DNA of 64,000 nt from Rhizobium sp. 18065 (GTDB lineage: Bacteria > Pseudomonadota > Alphaproteobacteria > Rhizobiales > Rhizobiaceae): positions 1-64,000 of the forward strand of contig NZ_CACSJP010000004.1 of assembly GCF_902706095.1 (NCBI RefSeq), written 5' to 3'. Numbering within the stretch: the first letter of the stretch is position 1; the number at the start of each line of letters is the position of its first letter. Below are positions 53,815 to 62,830 of this stretch, one piece after another. The notes under the pieces are model-generated. The model worked only from the letters and a program-made list of their open reading frames with translations, had not been told where the DNA came from and searched no databases. A program made the translations under genes and the position numbers.

Positions 53815-54584
53815 GGTTGTACCTCCGCATGTTCTTCTGAGGGTGGGTTCTTCAGCGTTGCCAGTATGTTGCCGGCGGCGGCCTTGATGCCGATGCTGCC
53901 GCTGTTTTGGGCGATGGCCAGATAGCGGCCTGCCTGTTCCATCTGTTCGGGTGTGCGTTCCCTGTTGGAAAGCAGCAGCACGGCGAGCTTGAACGCCGTT
54001 TGGCCATTCTTTTCGCCCGGCCCGGACGAGAGCAGTGCCTCAAGTTCGTCGCGCTTTTCGCCGAAAGGGCGGCCTTGACTGTAGAAGCTAACAAGCCCGT
54101 CCACAGCCTTTTCATTGCCTTTTTTCGCCTGGGCGCGCAGGACGGCTTCAGCACTTTTCAGATGGGCGGGCCGGAATTGTACGTCTGGTCTTCCCAGCAA
54201 ATCGAGGATGTGGCGCACCGCATAGCCGCGTCCTTCGAAGGCGGCGATGGTGAAATAGTGCAGGGCATCCGTCGTGAATTTGGGATCACTCTCCTTGACG
54301 ATCCGTTCGGCAAGTCTGAAGGCACCGATGCCGTCACCGGCATCGGCGAGGGCCTGCAGTTGCCGATAGCTGATGGGCTTGTCGGCGAGCAGGTCCTTGC
54401 GGACAGCTTGTAATTCGAGGGGCAGTTTCGACGCAGGTCCGGTCGGGGCCGGTTTGGGTACGACCACCGTCTCTTCCGCCTTCGGCCGCGGGAAGAACGG
54501 CTTGACGCGAGCGACACTCGGCTGGGCCGCAAACGTGCCGGCACACAAGACGAGGACCGCGAGCGGGTACAGATACTTAGACAT
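53811..54584 (-). CDS. Small Sel1-repeat exported protein
   Basis: A 257-residue protein with a signal peptide (KYLYPLAVLVLCAGTFAA) and several Sel1-like helical pairs (GIGAFRLAERIVKESDP, NEKAVDGLVSFYSQGRP, GQTAFKLAVLLLSNRE). The ATG at 54584 with GGAGA 6 nt upstream is preferred to an upstream TTG. It lies between algJ (8-nt overlap) and algX (4-nt overlap). It has no direct counterpart in the Pseudomonas operon and may share the scaffolding role with the larger Sel1 protein. Confidence 0.7.
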   Translation of the reverse strand: MSKYLYPLAVLVLCAGTFAAQPSVARVKPFFPRPKAEETVVVPKPAPTGPASKLPLELQAVRKDLLADKPISYRQLQALADAGDGIGAFRLAERIVKESDPKFTTDALHYFTIAAFEGRGYAVRHILDLLGRPDVQFRPAHLKSAEAVLRAQAKKGNEKAVDGLVSFYSQGRPFGEKRDELEALLSSGPGEKNGQTAFKLAVLLLSNRERTPEQMEQAGRYLAIAQNSGSIGIKAAAGNILATLKNPPSEEHAEVQP

Positions 54585-55725
54585 TGCTTTCTCCAACCGG
54601 GCCGTGATGTCCGCCTGTGCCGGAATTGCTCTTGCGCTTCCACAAGGTGTCCGTGCCGAGATAACGGACCGGGAATTCCCAGACGATCACGCTTGGTGGC
54701 GTCTCGGCGAGCACCTGGCCCTCGAGCAGGTCCATCATCGGCACGCCTGGGCCAAGGCCTTCCTTGGCGACATTGACGACATCGGAAGACAGTGCCTGGC
54801 GGAGGAAATCGGCGAAGGACCAGTTTTCATTGGCGCTGTAGCTGGTTCCGACCAGCATGACAGGGATGGATGCGTCGCCACCGAATATGTCCCCGCCTCC
54901 TTCCGCTGGCGCTACCGAGGTTCGATAGATCGGAATACTTTCGGGCTTCAGGCCGACGCGCGGAGCATAGTCGGGGGAGGTGATGTATTTGGTCAGGTCG
55001 CCCCAGACTTCGACCGGGGCTTGCCAAGTGGCCGTGACCTGCTCGGCGGTGAGCAGGATGCCGCGTTGCTGGAATGTGCTTTGTACCGCTTCCGCCGTCA
55101 CCTTGGCACCTGCCGGTGTCCAGTGGGTGTCGGATTTCAGGAACATCTCGTCCTGCGGCTTGGCTGCGAGCATGGCGGTGCGTGTATCGACAACCGTCAT
55201 GCCGGCCTGCGTGAGAGCGGTCGAGAAGTCGGCGTAGGCTGTCACCATGGCGTCGTTGCGCATCATCTCCGGCAGGTGCTCGGTATAGATGTCGGACTTC
55301 GCCGGCAGCGGTACGATGACAAGTTCGATGCCGGCGTCGGCCAGTTTCTTGCGCACTTCGCCAATCTGGCTGACCGCCGCCTCGATCTCCGTCGATTTGA
55401 CGCGTTTGAATTCCTCGCCGGTGAAGAACCAGCCGTCGTCACCGACGATCACGCCTTTGCGGCCGGAGCCGAGCAGCGCATAGCGGGCGTTGCCGATAAC
55501 GCCGACAGCGGCATCGCGGTGCGGCAGTTCACTCTTGTAGAGCGCATCGAGATCGCGGGTGGCTTCACCGTCGATGACGTAGGAGAGCGACAGGTCGTTG
55601 ACCTGGGCGGCCTCGGCCTTGCTGCCTGCAGCGGCGAAGATCATCGACGAGTTGGCATAGATTGCATAACCGAAGAAGACGGTCGGAAGAAGCAGTGTCG
55701 CGGTGTGCTGGCGAATGCTGGCCAT
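54577..55725 (-). CDS. algJ: AlgJ-like O-acetyltransferase
   Basis: A 382-residue SGNH-like protein anchored by an N-terminal hydrophobic segment (ATLLLPTVFFGYAIYANSS). The Asp-His pair is in LKSDTHWTPAGA and the Ser motif in LVGTSYSANENWSF, the pattern of AlgJ/AlgX. AlgJ acts with AlgI to pass acetyl groups to the periplasmic machinery. Catalytic residues are intact. CAGGAG precedes the ATG, 13 nt after algI. Confidence 0.87.
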   Translation of the reverse strand: MASIRQHTATLLLPTVFFGYAIYANSSMIFAAAGSKAEAAQVNDLSLSYVIDGEATRDLDALYKSELPHRDAAVGVIGNARYALLGSGRKGVIVGDDGWFFTGEEFKRVKSTEIEAAVSQIGEVRKKLADAGIELVIVPLPAKSDIYTEHLPEMMRNDAMVTAYADFSTALTQAGMTVVDTRTAMLAAKPQDEMFLKSDTHWTPAGAKVTAEAVQSTFQQRGILLTAEQVTATWQAPVEVWGDLTKYITSPDYAPRVGLKPESIPIYRTSVAPAEGGGDIFGGDASIPVMLVGTSYSANENWSFADFLRQALSSDVVNVAKEGLGPGVPMMDLLEGQVLAETPPSVIVWEFPVRYLGTDTLWKRKSNSGTGGHHGPVGESNV

Positions 55726-55738
55726 GTCTTATCTCCTG

Positions 55739-57187
55739 TCAGAACTGGAAGTAGAGGAAGGGCGAAACCGACTGTTCCGACAGGCGTGCCACGGTCACGA
55801 CGAGAAGAAGGCTCATGGCAATCGGATAGGCGAGCGAGGGAATGGCAACGGCGGTCCCATTCGGAGAGACCGAGAAGCCATGCGCTTCGATCCCGTTTTC
55901 GGCATCGGTCAGCTTCTTGAAATAGGGTTCGGCGAAGACTGCACCGATGGCGAGTGCGAGGAAGAGCAGGTTTTCCCGCGTGACATTGGCAAGGAACTCG
56001 ATGCTCGGGTTCACGCCGTTGAGGCCGATCATGCCGCCGTAGACAGTGAAGGCGTCGCCAACATCGGCAGCCCGGAACATGACCCAGCCGATCAGCACGA
56101 GAACGAGGGTGACGGGCAGGGCGATGGCGCGGCTCGGGACGTTCCTGGCCCAGCCGGTGTAGCGTTCGCAGGCAAGCCATGCGCCGTGCCAGGCGCCCCA
56201 TAGGACATAGGTCCAGGCCGCGCCATGCCACAGGCCGCCGAGCAGCATGACGAGGAACAGATTGATGTAGGTGCGGGCAGAGCCTTTGCGATTGCCGCCA
56301 AGCGGGATGTAGAGGTAGTCGCGCAGCCAGGTGGACAGGCTGATGTGCCAGCGCTGCCAGAACTCTGTGATCGACAGGCTGAGATACGGGGTGTTGAAAT
56401 TCTGCTTGAAGCGGAAGCCCATCATCAGCGCAAGGCCGATCGCCATGTCCGAATAGCCGGAGAAGTCGAAATAGAGCTGGAGCATGTAGGCAATGGCGCC
56501 GAGCCAGGATTCCACCATCGTCGGATTGGCCATGGCAAATGTCTGGTCGGCAATCGGGGCGACGGTATCGGCGATCAGAACTTTCTTCGACAGGCCGATG
56601 GTGAAGATGTAAAGGCCGGAGGTGAAGATCGGCAGGCTGTGTTCGCGCTTGATGAACTGGTCGGTCAGGTCACGGAATCGCAGGACCGGGCCGGCGATCA
56701 TGTGTGGGAAGAGGGCCATGAAGGCGGCGAAATCGACGAAGCTGCGGGTCGCTGGGGTGTCCTTGCGGAAGACGTCGACGATGTAGCCGATGGCGTGGAA
56801 GACATAGAAGGAAACGCCGATCGGCAGGATCAGCTGCCAGTGATAGCCGAGGTTCTCCGGCGTGGTGCCGATGAGGGCGGCAAAACTGTCCATGAAGAAA
56901 TTGAGATACTTGAAGATGCCGAGCACGATCAGGCATCCGATGATACCGATAACCATGGTTGTCCGGGCTCTCGCTTCTCCCTCCCACCTGGCAATCAGCA
57001 ATCCGCAGCCATAGGCCCAGGCGGTGACGGCGATAAACAGCAGCAGGAAGTCGGCGCGCCACCAGCAATAGAAGATGTAGGAGCCGATCAGGATCGTCCA
57101 TGAGCGCAGCCGATCCGGTGTCAGGTAGTAGGCCACCAGGAAGAGCGGTAAAAACAGGAACAGGAATGTCTCGGATGAAAAGACCAT
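55739..57187 (-). CDS. algI: AlgI-like MBOAT O-acetyltransferase
   Basis: A 482-residue membrane-bound O-acyltransferase with about eleven helices (MVFSSETFLFLFLPLFLVAY start). The catalytic His lies in LLGGLWHGAAWTYVLWGAWHG, which matches the Pseudomonas AlgI active site. NTPYLSLSITEFWQRWHISL and the GYSDMAIGLALMMGFRF block are also typical. It moves acetyl groups across the inner membrane for AlgJ/AlgX. It lies 5 nt after algG. Confidence 0.94.
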   Translation of the reverse strand: MVFSSETFLFLFLPLFLVAYYLTPDRLRSWTILIGSYIFYCWWRADFLLLFIAVTAWAYGCGLLIARWEGEARARTTMVIGIIGCLIVLGIFKYLNFFMDSFAALIGTTPENLGYHWQLILPIGVSFYVFHAIGYIVDVFRKDTPATRSFVDFAAFMALFPHMIAGPVLRFRDLTDQFIKREHSLPIFTSGLYIFTIGLSKKVLIADTVAPIADQTFAMANPTMVESWLGAIAYMLQLYFDFSGYSDMAIGLALMMGFRFKQNFNTPYLSLSITEFWQRWHISLSTWLRDYLYIPLGGNRKGSARTYINLFLVMLLGGLWHGAAWTYVLWGAWHGAWLACERYTGWARNVPSRAIALPVTLVLVLIGWVMFRAADVGDAFTVYGGMIGLNGVNPSIEFLANVTRENLLFLALAIGAVFAEPYFKKLTDAENGIEAHGFSVSPNGTAVAIPSLAYPIAMSLLLVVTVARLSEQSVSPFLYFQF

Positions 57188-57192
57188 CGGTT

Positions 57193-58698
57193 TTAACTCC
57201 CTGACTGGCAGTCCGTCCGCGCGGACGACTGTTCATTGGCGTGGATTATGAAGGGTTGGGCAGCAGCGTCTGTGGACGAGATGCGCAGAAGTTGCGGCAC
57301 GTAGCTGGCAAATTCACCGTCAAGCAGGATGGGTGACTGGCCGGCGAAATCATTGCCGGTCAATGCTACTTCGCTCGCCGAGCTGCCGTGCAGGCCGGAT
57401 CTGTTGGCGATAAAATGGTTGTCGTCGATGGTGAGTGCGGCTTTGGGACCCTGCTCGGTTACCGAGATGCCGGGTCCAGAATTGCTGATCAGCTGGTTTT
57501 GCGACAGCGCCAGCTGATCGCTGGCGCGAACCTTGATGCCGACCTGGCGATTGCTGACAACCATGTTGTCGATCAGCTCGACACAGGTGCCACGCACGAC
57601 CGAAATGCCGCCACGGCCATTGCCCGAGAGCAGATTGGCCGAAACCTTGATGTCACGAACACCGTTGGCCAGGAAAATGCCGCTGCCGCGATTGCCGAGC
57701 ACGAGGTTGTGGGCGATCTCGATATCCGAGCTGCGGTTCTGGATGTTGATACCCTGAGCCTGTCGCGACCCCGTCACGATGTTGGACAGGATGCGTGCAC
57801 GGTTGACGCCCTTCATGGCGATCGCTGGCCCGTCTGCATCGCGAAACCGATTTTGGGCGATCAGCACATTGTGGGTGTCGAGCAGATTGACACCGCTGAC
57901 CCTGTCGAAGGCGCTTTCGACGAAGAAGGATCGGATCTTGGCAGGCAGGAGCGCCGCACCAATGATCGAGATCCCACTGGTCGAACCGGAGCCGGGAAAG
58001 CCAAGATTGCTGAACTCGGCCTGTCTCGCCTGCAAGGCGCCACTCATCGCTGTGACGATGAATGGCTTGAATTCAGGCAGGCCGTCATTAACCCCGGAGG
58101 AGCCGGATATTGATCCGTTGTTCACCTGGAGCAGGCCAGCGTTCAGGACAAAGGCGCCTGCGCGCGTCGATAGTTCAAGTCGGTCACCCTCTTCGAGCAC
58201 CAGTCCGGAGTCCGACCAAATGACGATCGGCCATTTGGCGGTCCATGTTTCACCGTTCTTTTCGACCGCATCGGGAAACTGGGTCGCTGCGGCCGCTGCG
58301 AGTTCCTTCAGCGTGATGGTTCCGCCGCGGATGAACAAGGCGGGAGTGTTGGCATCGGTGAACGCCTTGTCGATGTTGGCGTTGAACCGCGCGCCGGTCT
58401 GAAGCCGCATTTGTGCCAGCATGAAGTCCACTGGGATCGTGTGTAGGCCGCCCTTGCCTTCGATCGCTGCGAAAGCCGGTACCTGAAGTGGCGCGGTGGC
58501 TGCTATACCATGCAATCGTTCCGTCAGGAGCGGTTCCACGCTCTCGAGTGTCGCGTCGCCAGCACCTGCCCGGTCGGTGACCTGGTTGATCTGTCGGGTC
58601 AGCTTGGCAAGAGCCGCATGATCGAGGTTTTCGGCAACCGCGCCGAACGCCGTCGAGGCGAGCAGTCCAGCAAGCAGAAGTGAGGCGCTTCTTCGCAT
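57193..58698 (-). CDS. algG: AlgG-like right-handed beta-helix protein, DPHD motif missing
   Basis: AlgG is the periplasmic C5-epimerase that converts mannuronate to guluronate in the polymer. This 501-residue protein has a signal peptide (SASLLLAGLLASTAFGAVA), an AlgG-like N-terminal region (LFIRGGTITLKEL, WSDSGLVLEEGDRLEL) and beta-helix repeats (RILSNIVTGSRQAQGINI, IEIAHNLVLGNRGSGIFL). The catalytic DPHD of AlgG is not present. By repeat register its place is taken by IAMK (293-296), and the nearest D-x-H is DTHN at 274. It may be a structural rather than a catalytic component. Confidence 0.78.
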   Translation of the reverse strand: MRRSASLLLAGLLASTAFGAVAENLDHAALAKLTRQINQVTDRAGAGDATLESVEPLLTERLHGIAATAPLQVPAFAAIEGKGGLHTIPVDFMLAQMRLQTGARFNANIDKAFTDANTPALFIRGGTITLKELAAAAATQFPDAVEKNGETWTAKWPIVIWSDSGLVLEEGDRLELSTRAGAFVLNAGLLQVNNGSISGSSGVNDGLPEFKPFIVTAMSGALQARQAEFSNLGFPGSGSTSGISIIGAALLPAKIRSFFVESAFDRVSGVNLLDTHNVLIAQNRFRDADGPAIAMKGVNRARILSNIVTGSRQAQGINIQNRSSDIEIAHNLVLGNRGSGIFLANGVRDIKVSANLLSGNGRGGISVVRGTCVELIDNMVVSNRQVGIKVRASDQLALSQNQLISNSGPGISVTEQGPKAALTIDDNHFIANRSGLHGSSASEVALTGNDFAGQSPILLDGEFASYVPQLLRISSTDAAAQPFIIHANEQSSARTDCQSGS

Positions 58699-58708
58699 GG
58701 AACCGTCC

Positions 58709-60124
58709 TCAGCTGTTCACGAGCTGGCGGCTGCCGGCCTGGGGTTCCAGTTTCGCCGTAACCACTTCGCAGACGACCTCGACGAGTTGCATCTCGGCTT
58801 CCGGTCCGCAAAAAATCACCGTGGATTCACCCGGGGGCACTTCGAACGTATCGCCGACGTGAAGGTGGCGGGTTATGGCGCCGTTCTTGAGCAGACCGGA
58901 GCCATTTGTCACCGTCAGCATTCGGTGAGAGGCCAGATCCTCCAGCATCGGCAGCATGCCGCCAGCTCGCAATGTCATCATGCGCAATTCATAGCCTGGG
59001 CCACTCTGCACGCGGCGGATCTCGCCCCAGGCCATCTGGTTGCGGGCATGCTCGGCCAGTTCACGACGTTTGATGGTTTCGAGCTTTTTCACGATCTGCT
59101 TCACCTGTTGTGCCTGGTCGCGGGTGGTGATCAGCAGGGCATCGTCGGTGTCGACGACGACCACGTCCTGCATGCCGATCACTGCCACGAGCTTGTTTGT
59201 CGAGCGGATGTAGGAGTTGCAGGTGTCGATGCTGATGACGTCACCGCTCAACACGTTGCCGTCTTCGTCCTTTTCCGCGATGTGATGAAGCGCATTCCAG
59301 GCGCCGACATCGCTCCACGCCACGTGCAGCGGCGCGATCACAGTGCGGGGCGAATGCTCGAAGACGATGGATTCGGTCGGGAGGTTGGCTGCAGAGAACA
59401 GTGCTTCAGCATTCAGATAGAGGGCATGTTCGGTCTGCAGGCCAAGCTTGATGGCGTTGCTGACCGCTTCATAGGTGATGGGATCCAGGCGCTGGAATTC
59501 GGAGATCAGCACATCGGCGCGGAACAGGCTGATGCCAGACGCCCAATAGGCATTGCCGGCCTTGATCAGTGATGTTGCAATTTCAACCGGGGGCTTTTCA
59601 ATGAAGCTTGCAACCTTGCGGGCGCAGTCGAGCGTATCCAGTGCCCCGCCATCGACGATGTAGCCATAGCCGGTTTCCGGATATTCCGGCGGCACACCGA
59701 ACAGGACAATGTGACCGCTTTCGGCGGCTGCGCGGGCAGCCAGAACATTTGCCGTCAGGTCACCCTTGACGATGTGATCCGACGGGATGACACAAATCAG
59801 CGCTGCCGGATCGGTTTCCGCAAGATCGAGTGCTGTGGCAAGGACTGCGGGTCCGGTGTTTCGGGAGATTGGCTCGGCGATGATGCGGGCCGGGCAATTC
59901 AGGTCGTTCAGCTGGCGCAAGACAGTAGCGACATGCGAACTGCTGACGGCGACGATGGGGTCTGCAAAGCCCGGCATGCGGTGGCGTTCAACCGTTGCAT
60001 GAAAAAAGGTGGTCTCCGAGTTGCCGTCGATACGCTGAAACTGTTTCGGGTGCTCGGTGCGGGAAAGGGGCCAAAGGCGTGTGCCGATGCCGCCGCACAG
60101 GATGAGGGGATGGACGTTTTGCAT
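58709..60124 (-). CDS. algA: AlgA-like mannose-1-phosphate guanylyltransferase with degenerate isomerase domain
   Basis: In Pseudomonas, AlgA is bifunctional: phosphomannose isomerase and GDP-mannose pyrophosphorylase. This 471-residue protein keeps the pyrophosphorylase part, with GGIGTRLWPLSR (11-22), PSDHIV and FIEKP (174-178). The C-terminal cupin is present, but the metal ligands are gone: the QMHHHRAEH block of AlgA is replaced by PMLEDLASH (392-400), and the later VHRL-type His is absent (VPPGESTVIF). It should make GDP-mannose but not interconvert fructose-6-P and mannose-6-P. AGGAG precedes the ATG. Confidence 0.88.
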   Translation of the reverse strand: MQNVHPLILCGGIGTRLWPLSRTEHPKQFQRIDGNSETTFFHATVERHRMPGFADPIVAVSSSHVATVLRQLNDLNCPARIIAEPISRNTGPAVLATALDLAETDPAALICVIPSDHIVKGDLTANVLAARAAAESGHIVLFGVPPEYPETGYGYIVDGGALDTLDCARKVASFIEKPPVEIATSLIKAGNAYWASGISLFRADVLISEFQRLDPITYEAVSNAIKLGLQTEHALYLNAEALFSAANLPTESIVFEHSPRTVIAPLHVAWSDVGAWNALHHIAEKDEDGNVLSGDVISIDTCNSYIRSTNKLVAVIGMQDVVVVDTDDALLITTRDQAQQVKQIVKKLETIKRRELAEHARNQMAWGEIRRVQSGPGYELRMMTLRAGGMLPMLEDLASHRMLTVTNGSGLLKNGAITRHLHVGDTFEVPPGESTVIFCGPEAEMQLVEVVCEVVTAKLEPQAGSRQLVNS

Positions 60125-60183
60125 GACTGCTCCTGTGAATCCTGTTTGTCGATTGCGCGGGATTGTCTGCCTTGCTGCGGTTC

Positions 60184-61305
60184 TCAGCCGGCCGTGCGGT
60201 TGGAGGACATCAGGCCGAGTTGCTGGCCAATGGCGAAAATGCGGTTGCTGATGATGCGTACGGAGACCGGCGAGCCGACGGCTTCCCCACCGAGAGCGGT
60301 ATCCGGGGTGATGACGGCGCGCATCTCGCCTTGCGCGCCAACCGGCGTCAGAGCTTGTGCACCGGTGGCGAGTTTGCCGTAGGCAACGACGCCATCGGGG
60401 AAATTGAGCTCGGCGATGTCGCCGCGAACCAGAAGCTTTGCCTGATCTGCACTGACGGTCGCGACGACGACTGGTGCCGTCTCGCCGGTGACGACTTCGG
60501 CAATGGTGTCGCCGGCCATGACGGTCGAACCTTCTATTGCAGCGCCGGGCAGGATCTCGCAGTCACAGGGCATGTTGACGCTGAGCGTGTCGCCCGAGAC
60601 GGCCTGCAGGGTGTAGAGAACGTCACCCTTGGCAGCGCCAAGGTTGAGATAGGAAATCTGGCCGCTTGCCACGGCGCGCAGCGGCTGGCCGCCAGCGGAA
60701 AGCGTGGCGAGTTGGGCGACTTCCTTGGAGAATACCCGCTGGTAGACGAGGTTTGCTGCGATGGCTGCCAGCGCAAGGCTGAGGGCTGCGGTTGCCGCGA
60801 CGCGCAGGCCGCGTCCGACATAGCCGCCTAATGTCGTCGATCCACTCTGGATCCTGGCGTTGCTCACGCCAGCCTTTTCGCGGCGGCTGATAATGCCATC
60901 GATCGAGGTGATATCACCGGCGATATGGCTGTTGAGCAGATAACGCAGGGTCGGCAGGTGTTCTCCGGTCGGCTCGATGAAGTCGAGACGCAGTTCACCG
61001 GTTTCGGACTGGATACGGCTGATGCGAACATCGACCTGAAGGGCGATCGTGTAGCCGTCGAAATCGAAGCGCAGAACCGCGATCCGCTGCTTTCCTTCCA
61101 GTTCCGGTCCGGAAAGACCGGCGACCGTTGCCGACACGAGGGACAGGCTTTTGCCGCTGAACTGTCGACCGTCGATGATTGCGGAAAACGGGATGTTGGT
61201 TTTTGGGTGCTCGGTGCCGTTGTCCAGGAGGACCGGGACGTTTTCGGCCTGGATGGCCAAAGCCTGTGAAGCTGTGTCTCGTGCGGGCTTTTTCTCGATG
61301 TCCAT
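60184..61305 (-). CDS. alg44: Alg44-like protein: PilZ-type domain, one membrane helix, HlyD-like periplasmic domain
   Basis: Alg44 is the c-di-GMP-sensing copolymerase partner of Alg8. This 373-residue protein has the same layout: an N-terminal PilZ-like domain (about 20-130), the TLRYLLNSHIAGDITSIDGI linker, a membrane helix (about 169-192) and a periplasmic barrel-sandwich domain with the conserved PCDC. The canonical c-di-GMP motifs are not found: where RxxxR is expected the sequence is TEHPK, and where DxSxxG is expected it is SLVSATVAG. The start ATG at 61305 is 8 nt after AAGGA; an upstream GTG is too close. Confidence 0.85.
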   Translation of the reverse strand: MDIEKKPARDTASQALAIQAENVPVLLDNGTEHPKTNIPFSAIIDGRQFSGKSLSLVSATVAGLSGPELEGKQRIAVLRFDFDGYTIALQVDVRISRIQSETGELRLDFIEPTGEHLPTLRYLLNSHIAGDITSIDGIISRREKAGVSNARIQSGSTTLGGYVGRGLRVAATAALSLALAAIAANLVYQRVFSKEVAQLATLSAGGQPLRAVASGQISYLNLGAAKGDVLYTLQAVSGDTLSVNMPCDCEILPGAAIEGSTVMAGDTIAEVVTGETAPVVVATVSADQAKLLVRGDIAELNFPDGVVAYGKLATGAQALTPVGAQGEMRAVITPDTALGGEAVGSPVSVRIISNRIFAIGQQLGLMSSNRTAG

Positions 61306-61338
61306 TGTCACGGTCCTTCGCTGTTAGGGTGGGCGCGG

Positions 61339-62817
61339 TTAGATGAGGTTGCCGACATAAGCCACACCGAGGATGAGCCATCCGAGGGCAAGGCCATGCA
61401 TGTAGGTTGAACTGTGGGCCTTCAGTCGCTGGCCGAGAGGCAGGCTGAATTTCCCCGTTTTCGCCGAGGACTGACGGGTCCAGCGCTGGCGGTCGAGGCG
61501 GAAGAGGATGAAGCTCTTGATCACCGCGCCGCCGACCTGGCTGAAGTAGAGCAGGAAGGGAAAGGTGACTGGGAAGCTGCGTTTGCGGAACGCCATGATG
61601 ATCGTGCACATGCAGTAGCGGGTGAACATGACCCAGGCAAAATAGAGGGGCAGGATCCAGGGACTGACAAAGAAGGTCGCCAGGAGGATGCTGGCCGGAC
61701 CGGCGAGTGTGGTCCAGATCGAGATTGCCTGATCGAGGATCGACCACCAGGTGAAATAGCCGATCTGCGAGGCGGGCAGGGCAAGTGCGCGGGCGTTGGT
61801 GCGCAGCATGTTGCCGAACCAGCGGGTCATCAGGACGGTGGCGGAGTCCATGAAACCGGAATTGGGCTGTGTTTCGATCGAGACCGTGCACAGGTCTGGC
61901 AGGTAAAGCATCTTGTATCCGCGCTGCAGCAGCCAATACCAGGTGGACTTGTCATCGCCGGTGAGGAAATGAACGCGGCCGAGGCGCCAGTGGTCGATGA
62001 AGTCGTTGCGGACGAGATCGACGAAGCCGCTGTCGGTGGCGAGATTGGCACGGAAGATCGACATGCGACCGGTCAAGGTCAGGACCCGTTCACCCAGCGA
62101 CATCGACGACATCATCACATGGCGCTGGCAAAAGCGCAGGTCGAACCAGTCGCGGAACAGGCGGCCGCCCTTCGTGTCGCTGTATTCGTCGGTGGTGACG
62201 GCGCCGACGGAAGGGTCGGTGAAGAAGGGCAGGCTGCGCTCGATGACGTCGATCGGTACGCAGCTGTCACCATCGACGAAGATGACGATATCGTTGCGAC
62301 CCGGATTGAGCCTGGCGATCGAGCGCAGGGACGTAGCGAGCGCGTCGCGCTTGCCGGTACCGGCGATCTTGTCGATCTTCAGGGCAACCATCGCTTCCGA
62401 ACCCGGATTGCGTGAGGCGACCGAGGCCATGACTTGCCGGATCAGCCGTGCATCGGCTTCGTCGACGATCGAGGCGACGATGGTGGCGCCACCCTTTGCG
62501 TGGTAGGCCGCCTCGAAGATCGAACGATAGACCCGGGTCGAGATATCCGGAGCGATCTTGTAGGTGGTCACGAGGAAGAAGGTGTGATCCTTCAAGCCTC
62601 GGGCCTGGTAGGCCTCGACGGCGTTTTTACGCCGGCGAGGATAGGCGAAGTTCAGATAATAGGCGGCCCGCGCCAGGTTGATCCCCGCCCAGGCATAGCG
62701 CCAGCCGCCAATCAGGCCGACGGTGATCAGGGTGCCGGAGACGGTCTGGACCGCCGGATGCGGCACGCTGAGCGCCAGGATCGTCATGATGAGGAGATAG
62801 ATGACGTGGGCCAACAT
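61339..62817 (-). CDS. alg8: Alg8 polymannuronate synthase (glycosyltransferase family 2)
   Basis: Alg8 polymerises GDP-mannuronate in the inner membrane. This 492-residue protein matches Pseudomonas Alg8 in length and layout. Two N-terminal helices precede the GT2 domain with the DxD in FVDGDSCV, TLTGRMSIFRANL, the acceptor-site HWRLGRVHFLTGDDKSTWYW and the terminal MTRWFGNMLRTNARAL. Several helices follow, then FRLDRQRWTRQ. All catalytic signatures look intact. The start MLAHVIYLL is 13 nt after algD. Confidence 0.95.
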   Translation of the reverse strand: MLAHVIYLLIMTILALSVPHPAVQTVSGTLITVGLIGGWRYAWAGINLARAAYYLNFAYPRRRKNAVEAYQARGLKDHTFFLVTTYKIAPDISTRVYRSIFEAAYHAKGGATIVASIVDEADARLIRQVMASVASRNPGSEAMVALKIDKIAGTGKRDALATSLRSIARLNPGRNDIVIFVDGDSCVPIDVIERSLPFFTDPSVGAVTTDEYSDTKGGRLFRDWFDLRFCQRHVMMSSMSLGERVLTLTGRMSIFRANLATDSGFVDLVRNDFIDHWRLGRVHFLTGDDKSTWYWLLQRGYKMLYLPDLCTVSIETQPNSGFMDSATVLMTRWFGNMLRTNARALALPASQIGYFTWWSILDQAISIWTTLAGPASILLATFFVSPWILPLYFAWVMFTRYCMCTIIMAFRKRSFPVTFPFLLYFSQVGGAVIKSFILFRLDRQRWTRQSSAKTGKFSLPLGQRLKAHSSTYMHGLALGWLILGVAYVGNLI

Positions 62818-62830
62818 ATCGGTGCGCCCC

